Shown one piece after another: positions 29,215-33,585 of a stretch of 33,585 bases of DNA. The position numbers and the translations under genes are program-made. A model generated the notes under the pieces. The model saw only the letters and a list, made by a program, of their open reading frames with translations. It searched no databases and was not told where the DNA came from. Source of the stretch: JANRKF01 sp033763575 (lineage in GTDB: Bacteria > Pseudomonadota > Alphaproteobacteria > Rickettsiales > SXRF01). Where the stretch lies: positions 1 through 33,585 of the forward strand of contig JANRKF010000016.1 in NCBI GenBank assembly GCA_033763575.1, read 5' to 3'. How positions within the stretch are numbered: the first letter of the stretch is position 1; every line of letters starts with the position of its first letter.

Positions 29215-30301
29215 ACGGTTTGTTATCCCGGTGGGGCACAATACGTCCGCCAATTTTGGCATATTCTTCCGGTGGAAAAGCCATGGCGTTTCGTTCGGGC
29301 CGCAAGTCCTTCGAGCGCGAGAGCGCACAGTTCTTGCAAGCATTTCCTGCTTTTTCTAGCGTGTCCTTCATTGCTTGCTGGGCGTTGGCAAAATGTTCAC
29401 GTATATGACGGGGAAAAATGAACGTTTCGTCAGCGGCATTGGCCCACATGGCGGGCAAGGAAACGCTTTGGTTGGGGTCGCCGTTTAGGTGCACAAGATA
29501 CCCGTCACTGCGTTCGCGATTCTTCCACGCGCTTATGATCTTCTCTTCAGTTTCGGGTGCCTCCCCCATTTTACCGCAAACAAACCAATGGTCCGCTTCG
29601 TTGCAGCAACCCAGCGCATTTTCAAACGTAATCACTTGCACGTCAGACCGAATGCGGCGCTGGCGTATTTCTTCCTGTGCTTTTTTTAATGTTGAAACCA
29701 GCATATGGTTATCCGGATGGGTAAGGTGAATGGCGCTGACGGAGTCTGTTGAATGTTTCCCCAATGCCCTGGCAGCAGCTACGGAGTCCTTCTCGCTACC
29801 AGCAAAGATTACCACCTCATTATCCTCACCAACTCCAGCCAATGTTTTTGCAGATATATAAGGGCTGACGGGCTTCAAATCTTTCAGAACATAGGTGCGA
29901 ATCAGGTTGGTATCTTCAAACAGCTTATCCATAAGTGACTGAAGCTTTCGTGCAGCGTTTGGATGTTCTTCTTTGTAGTTCTTCCATCTTTCTCGAATCT
30001 GGTGGCTTACATGGTGTTCGCCAGCATTTCCGCTATCAAGACCGGTGGCAATTCGTAGTAAAAATTCATAAGCCTCTTGGCCTTGCAGTATCGCATTATC
30101 TCCATAACGCTGCTTTGCCAAACCCACAATATGTTGGGGAATCTTATCAATTTCGCTGCGGAAGCCAACATACAGGTGACGAGCACAGGTTTCTGGCACA
30201 AATAAATCGTCATTTCCTTTCCATGATTTTACCGCATCCTCATTTCCCTGGATGGGAACATTGATGATGGACAACTGCGGAAGAAGTTCGGAAAAGGGCA
30301 T
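29201..30301 (-). CDS. Divergent glutamyl-tRNA reductase-like protein
   Basis: The 366-residue protein has no close family name I can give. Its N-terminal half lines up in outline with the catalytic domain of GluTR. P-E-T-C-A-R-H-L-Y-V-G (35-45) corresponds to the S-T-C-N-R-x-E-I-Y motif with the nucleophilic cysteine at Cys39. E-A-Y-E-F-L-L-R-I-A-T-G-L-D-S...G-E-H-H-V-S-H-Q-I (77-102) matches the V-A-S-G-L-D-S...L-G-E-x-Q-I-L-x-Q-V block. The later F-E-D-T-N-L-I-R-T and V-S-P-Y-I-S-A-K-T-L-A also fit. The histidine expected shortly before the second block is a leucine (L72). The nucleotide-binding motif is altered (V-I-F-A-G-S-E), and the C-terminal dimerisation domain is replaced by a short tail with C-K-N-C-A-L (322-327). 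It lies 6 bases behind lpdA. Function is not known. Confidence 0.55.
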   Translation of the reverse strand: MPFSELLPQLSIINVPIQGNEDAVKSWKGNDDLFVPETCARHLYVGFRSEIDKIPQHIVGLAKQRYGDNAILQGQEAYEFLLRIATGLDSGNAGEHHVSHQIRERWKNYKEEHPNAARKLQSLMDKLFEDTNLIRTYVLKDLKPVSPYISAKTLAGVGEDNEVVIFAGSEKDSVAAARALGKHSTDSVSAIHLTHPDNHMLVSTLKKAQEEIRQRRIRSDVQVITFENALGCCNEADHWFVCGKMGEAPETEEKIISAWKNRERSDGYLVHLNGDPNQSVSLPAMWANAADETFIFPRHIREHFANAQQAMKDTLEKAGNACKNCALSRSKDLRPERNAMAFPPEEYAKIGGRIVPHRDNKPSNTR

Positions 30302-30307
30302 GGCCGT

Positions 30308-31693
30308 TTAAATATGCACCGCGCGGCCAAGCACGGCGAGGCCGGCTTCTTTCACCGCTTCGTTCAAGGTTGGGTGCGCGTGGCAGGTGCGGGCGATGTC
30401 CTCGGAGGAGCCGCCGAATTCCATGACCGATACCGCTTCGGCGATCAGCGTTCCCGCATGCGGGCCGATGATGTGCACGCCCAGCACCCGGTCGGTTTTC
30501 GCGTCCGCCAGGATTTTCACAAACCCGTCCGTCTGGCCCACGGCGCGGCCACGCGAATTGGCCATGAACGGGAATTTCCCGGCTTTATAGGCCACGCCCG
30601 CCGCTTTTAATTCCTCCTCGGTTTTGCCGACATTCGCCACTTCCGGCCAGCTATAGACCACGCCGGGAACCAGGTTGTAATCCACATGGGTTTTTTGCCC
30701 GGCCATGGTTTCCACCGCGGCCACGCCGTCTTCCTCCGCCTTGTGGGCGAGCATCGGGCCGGGAATCACATCACCGATGGCGAAGATGCCTTTCACGCTG
30801 GTTTCAAAATGGCCATCCACTTCGATGAAGCCGCGAGCGTTGGTTTTCACGCCCAGTTTTTCGAGTCCGAGGCCTTCCGTGTAGGGCTTGCGGCCAATGG
30901 AGACCAGCACCACGTCGGCCTCGATTTTTTCACCCTTGCCGCCGCTGGCAGGCTCCACCGTGACGGTGACGCCTTTGCCCTTGGCATCGGCACTGGTCAC
31001 CTTGCTGCCGAGCTTGAATTCCATGCCCTGTTTTTCCAGGATGCGCTGGAACTGTTTGGAAACTTCCGCGTCCATCGGCCCGCCGATATGGTTCAGGAAT
31101 TCCACCACCGTCACCTTCGCGCCTAAGCGTTTCCACACGCTGCCCAGCTCCAGCCCGATCACGCCGCCGCCCACCACCACAAGGTGGCCCGGCACTTTGG
31201 AGAGCGCGAGCGCGCCGGTGGAGGAGACGATTTTCTTCTCATCCACCTCCACACCGGGAAGCTTCATCACATCGGAGCCGGTGGCGATCAGGATGCGCTT
31301 GGTTTTAAGCGTTTCCTTGCCGACGGCCACTTCGGAAGCGCTTTTAATGCTGCCTTCGCCCACCACATAGGTGACTTTATTTTTTTTGAACAGGCCCTCG
31401 ATGCCTTTGGTGAGGTCCAGCACCACCTTGTCTTTCCGTGCCATCATGGTGGGTAAATCCACTTCCACCTTGGCTTTGATGCCATATTCGGCGAAATGCT
31501 CTTTCGCATCGGCGAATTTTTCCGTCACCTCCAGCAGCGCCTTGGAGGGGATGCAACCCACATTCAGGCACGTGCCGCCGAGGCTGCCGCGCTTTTCCAC
31601 ACAGGCCACTTTCATGCCGAGTTGGGCTGCGCGAATCGCCGCCACATAGCCGCCCGGGCCGCCACCAATGATTACCAGATCAAATTCAGACAT
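30308..31693 (-). CDS. lpdA: Dihydrolipoyl dehydrogenase (E3)
   Basis: The 461-residue flavoprotein reoxidises dihydrolipoamide for the pyruvate, 2-oxoglutarate or glycine-cleavage complexes. The FAD motif D-L-V-I-I-G-G-G-P-G-G begins at residue 5. The redox disulfide is G-G-T-C-L-N-V-G-C-I-P-S-K (Cys42, Cys47). The NAD domain holds V-V-V-G-G-G-V-I-G-L-E-L-G-S-V. The C-terminal H-A-H-P-T-L-N-E-A carries the catalytic His-Glu pair. The start chosen is the ATG at 31693 (MSEFDLV); a longer in-frame start at 31756 would overlap hepT. It follows the hepT stop by one base and precedes the GluTR-like gene by 6 bases. No E1 or E2 subunit gene is present here. Confidence 0.97.
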   Translation of the reverse strand: MSEFDLVIIGGGPGGYVAAIRAAQLGMKVACVEKRGSLGGTCLNVGCIPSKALLEVTEKFADAKEHFAEYGIKAKVEVDLPTMMARKDKVVLDLTKGIEGLFKKNKVTYVVGEGSIKSASEVAVGKETLKTKRILIATGSDVMKLPGVEVDEKKIVSSTGALALSKVPGHLVVVGGGVIGLELGSVWKRLGAKVTVVEFLNHIGGPMDAEVSKQFQRILEKQGMEFKLGSKVTSADAKGKGVTVTVEPASGGKGEKIEADVVLVSIGRKPYTEGLGLEKLGVKTNARGFIEVDGHFETSVKGIFAIGDVIPGPMLAHKAEEDGVAAVETMAGQKTHVDYNLVPGVVYSWPEVANVGKTEEELKAAGVAYKAGKFPFMANSRGRAVGQTDGFVKILADAKTDRVLGVHIIGPHAGTLIAEAVSVMEFGGSSEDIARTCHAHPTLNEAVKEAGLAVLGRAVHI

Positions 31694-31694
31694 A

Positions 31695-32039
31695 TCATTT
31701 CCCATTCTGTAAAAATAACGAGACTGCATTGTGCAGCTTCGGAAGTTCAATTTCAATCACCTTACGGACGATTTCGGGGTCAACATCGCCCAGATAATCA
31801 TGCACCAACACATTACGGAAGCCGCGAATGCGATGCCAGTCAATACCGGCTATCTGGGCTTTGGTGGCGTCGGAAAGGCGCGTGGTTGATTCCGACATGA
31901 TTTGTAATGCCCGCAACACGGCGAACCATTTTTCCGGGAGGGTGTGGAAACTCGATTCTACTCCGGCGGTGAAGTTCCGCACATGCGAGATGGATTCCAG
32001 TATATGTTCCAGAAAGATCCGGTCATCGTAGGCCTTCAT
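31695..32039 (-). CDS. hepT: HEPN-domain toxin HepT (DUF86)
   Basis: The 114-residue helical protein has the HEPN RNase motif R-x4-H-x-Y as R75-N-V-L-V-H80-D-Y82, and a DUF86-type beginning (D-R-I-F-L-E-H-I-L-E-S-I). Members of this toxin class cleave RNA or are held inactive after modification by MntA. It overlaps mntA by 4 bases (ATGA) in the usual antitoxin-first order. The stop lies one base before the lpdA ATG, so lpdA translation may be coupled to it. All motif residues are intact. Confidence 0.9.
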   Translation of the reverse strand: MKAYDDRIFLEHILESISHVRNFTAGVESSFHTLPEKWFAVLRALQIMSESTTRLSDATKAQIAGIDWHRIRGFRNVLVHDYLGDVDPEIVRKVIEIELPKLHNAVSLFLQNGK

Positions 32040-32326
32040 AGCGGCGTTGCCTCTTTCAGAACATCCGCTCGCAACCGGTGATAAAGGCCGGATTCAAACA
32101 CAAGGTCAACATGGCGGTGGGTCATATTCGCAAGGCTTTCCTGAAAATCAACAAAAGCCAGGGGGTCGCTTGCATCCTTCACATTGACCAGTATGTCCAG
32201 GTCGCTATCCGCCGTTTCCTCGCCGCGTGCGACAGATCCGAAAACGCGCACATTGGTGAGACCGCAATCCTCAGCGGTTTGAAGGATGATATCGCGTTTT
32301 GCGCGCAGTTCGTCGAAAAGAGTCAT
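32036..32326 (-). CDS. mntA: MNT-type nucleotidyltransferase antitoxin MntA
   Basis: The 96-residue protein is a minimal nucleotidyltransferase. The signature G-S-V-A-R-G (30-35) and S-D-L-D-I-L-V (41-47) give the GSx10DxD arrangement with Asp42 and Asp44. The second half includes H-R-H-V-D-L-V, which provides the third acidic residue. In the studied MntA-HepT systems the enzyme AMPylates HepT and thereby neutralises it. It begins 20 bases after the rsmD stop without a clear promoter of its own, so it is likely read from the upstream genes. Confidence 0.9.
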   Translation of the reverse strand: MTLFDELRAKRDIILQTAEDCGLTNVRVFGSVARGEETADSDLDILVNVKDASDPLAFVDFQESLANMTHRHVDLVFESGLYHRLRADVLKEATPL

Positions 32327-32346
32327 GCGCCGGATTATAAAGATTT

Positions 32347-32922
32347 TTATGATAAAGCCAAGGGGCTATATTTCACCACCTCGATGATGGCCCGGCCATA
32401 GCGGCGTTCATAGAGTTTTTCAAAATGTTCCGGCAGTTTCACGCTTTCTTTCTCGTCATGCTCAAGCACGAGGATGGCGTCTTCGGCCAGCCATTTTCCC
32501 TTATGCAGGCTTTCAAGCGTCGGTTCGATCAGCTTGCTGAAATAGGGCGGGTCGATAAAAACCAGCCCATAAGGGCTGGCGCTCGGTCCCAGCTTGCTGG
32601 CGTCCGCCGGGAGGAAGGCGCAGTTCGCATCCTCTTTCATGCTGCTCGCGTTGTGGCGGCAGATACTGATGGAATCACGCGCCTTATCGATGAAGGTGGC
32701 GTGTGCGGCCCCGCGTGAAAGCGCTTCCAGCCCGAGGGCGCCGCTGCCTGCGAAACAATCCAGCACCCGCTGGTCGACCACGGCGTGATGGTCGAGGCCG
32801 AGCTTGCCATGGGAGAGGATATTGAAAATCGCCTCGCGTGCGAAGTCGGACGTCGGGCGGATATTTTTATCCGGACCCACCTCGATTTTCCTGCCCCTGT
32901 GTTTCCCGGTGATGATACGCAT
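32347..32922 (-). CDS. rsmD: 16S rRNA (guanine-966-N2)-methyltransferase
   Basis: The start at 32922 (MRIITGKHRGRKI) overlaps the upstream stop by one base (TAATG) and matches the conserved beginning of RsmD; the frame is open further upstream without family sequence. The 191-residue protein has R-P-T-S-D-F-A-R-E-A-I-F-N-I-L, the SAM-binding L-D-C-F-A-G-S-G-A-L-G-L-E-A-L-S-R-G-A, and the catalytic F-I-D-P-P-Y. It methylates G966 of 16S rRNA in an assembled 30S-like particle. Length and order are typical. Confidence 0.96.
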   Translation of the reverse strand: MRIITGKHRGRKIEVGPDKNIRPTSDFAREAIFNILSHGKLGLDHHAVVDQRVLDCFAGSGALGLEALSRGAAHATFIDKARDSISICRHNASSMKEDANCAFLPADASKLGPSASPYGLVFIDPPYFSKLIEPTLESLHKGKWLAEDAILVLEHDEKESVKLPEHFEKLYERRYGRAIIEVVKYSPLALS

Positions 32923-33585
32923 TATTTTCCTACGAAACTTTCCAACATCTTCTTCGGCACCTCTTTTACCTCGCCGCGCTCCAGTTTTCCAAGGATAAAC
33001 GGGCCATAGGAGATTCGTAGCAGGCGGCTGACCTTGCAATCGAAATGCTCGAATATTTTGCGGATTTCGCGGTTTTTACCTTCCTTGAGGCTGACGGTGA
33101 GCCATGTGTTGCCGCCTTGCTTGCTGTCGATCACCGCGTCGACGCTGCCGTAATGCACGCCGTCGGCCACCACGCCTTTTTTCATTTCCACTAGCATGGC
33201 CGCCGGGATATTGCCATAGGCGCGCACGCGGTATTTGCGGATCCAGCCGTTGCTGGGCAGTTCCAGCTTGCGGGCGAGCGCGCCGTCATTGGTGAGCAGC
33301 AGCAATCCTTCGGAATTGAGGTCCAGCCGCCCGACCGAAATCACCCGTGGCATGGTTTTTGGCAGGGCGGCGAACACGGTGGGCCGTCCTTCCGGGTCTT
33401 TATGGGTGGTCATCAGGCCTGCGGGTTTGTGATAGAGCCACATCCGCGTCGGTTCGCGCTCCAGCAGCGTCTGGCCGTCGGCGACGATCACATCCGCCTC
33501 GGTGACATTGAGCGCGGGCGAATGCACCACCTTGCCGTTTACCTTCACGATGCCCGCTTCGATCCATTGCTCCGCCTCGCGGCGC
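32922..33585 (-). CDS. rRNA pseudouridine synthase, RluB/RsuA family (5' end outside window)
   Basis: The frame is open to the right edge: R-R-E-A-E-Q-W-I-E-A-G-I-V-K-V-N-G-K-V is the inner part of the N-terminal S4 RNA-binding domain, so the true start lies beyond 33585. The internal GTG at 33548 would cut this domain. The catalytic domain has L-Y-H-K-P-A-G-L-M-T-T, G-R-L-D-L-N-S-E-G-L-L-L-L-T-N-D-G with the catalytic aspartate, and the terminal block E-G-K-N-R-E-I-R-K-I-F-E-H. Family members make pseudouridine in 23S or 16S rRNA. The exact target (RluB, RluE or RsuA type) cannot be fixed, but RluB is most likely given the neighbour rsmD. Confidence 0.92.
   Translation of the reverse strand, partial: RREAEQWIEAGIVKVNGKVVHSPALNVTEADVIVADGQTLLEREPTRMWLYHKPAGLMTTHKDPEGRPTVFAALPKTMPRVISVGRLDLNSEGLLLLTNDGALARKLELPSNGWIRKYRVRAYGNIPAAMLVEMKKGVVADGVHYGSVDAVIDSKQGGNTWLTVSLKEGKNREIRKIFEHFDCKVSRLLRISYGPFILGKLERGEVKEVPKKMLESFVGK

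Noticed and set aside
31694..31756. Longer lpdA start at 31756
   Set aside because: The extra 21 residues overlap hepT and are not part of the family N-terminus; MSEFDLV at 31693 fits.

Overview
This window looks like chromosomal DNA from an alphaproteobacterium with roughly mid-50s percent GC by eye. The lineage call rests on a DUF1013/TrcR-type regulator, an RpoH-type sigma factor followed 5 nt later by a CBP3-like ubiquinol-cytochrome c chaperone, a UbiK/BMFP-type protein, and a rpsD that stands alone. It is not a phage or a plasmid: nearly every gene is a core housekeeping gene. The density of palindromic intergenic repeats and the toxin-antitoxin pairs would suit an uncultured or less-studied lineage, but I cannot name a genus.

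Layout. 1-2.5 kb: the 3' part of an ABC-F ATPase gene, cutA, a small membrane-anchored protein and ndk. 2.5-5.8 kb: two paralogous OmpA-type lipoproteins overlapping by ATGA, then guaA. 6.0-9.3 kb: an overlapping yfgM-like/bamB/der operon, the same order as in gammaproteobacteria. 9.3-13.6 kb: a zinc-binding lipoprotein-like periplasmic protein (ZnuA type), a CPA1 Na+/H+ antiporter and an APC amino-acid permease, the last two separated by a repeat insertion flanked by a 31-bp direct repeat. 13.7-16.8 kb: a 472-residue protein of unknown function, ilvC and an SH3-domain periplasmic protein. 17-19 kb: a cold-shock protein with a long leader, an enoyl-CoA hydratase and TrcR. 19-21.8 kb: an orphan prepilin-like protein and glnA. 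21.9-24.3 kb (minus strand): a polytopic membrane protein and the heptose epimerase HldD. 24.4-29.2 kb: ubiK, ybjN-like, proC, a vapBC pair whose toxin looks frameshifted, rpsD, rpoH and the CBP3-like gene. 29.2-33.6 kb (minus strand): one tightly packed run read as rluB-like (cut by the window edge), rsmD, mntA, hepT, lpdA and a divergent protein resembling glutamyl-tRNA reductase.

The unusual material is of three kinds. First, a divergent GluTR-like protein sits 6 nt behind lpdA; most alphaproteobacteria make 5-aminolevulinate by the ALA-synthase route and would not need GluTR. Second, the intergenic spaces carry several palindrome families: long hairpins with a GTAC-spacer-GTAC core placed directly on stop codons, palindromes assembled from short tandem units whose sequence differs from locus to locus, and REP-like elements. 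One tandem-unit palindrome supplies the N-terminus of ProC. Third, VapC appears to have lost one base near its end, so that its frame runs through the rpsD promoter.

All calls come from reading the sequence and translations by eye; no database search was run.
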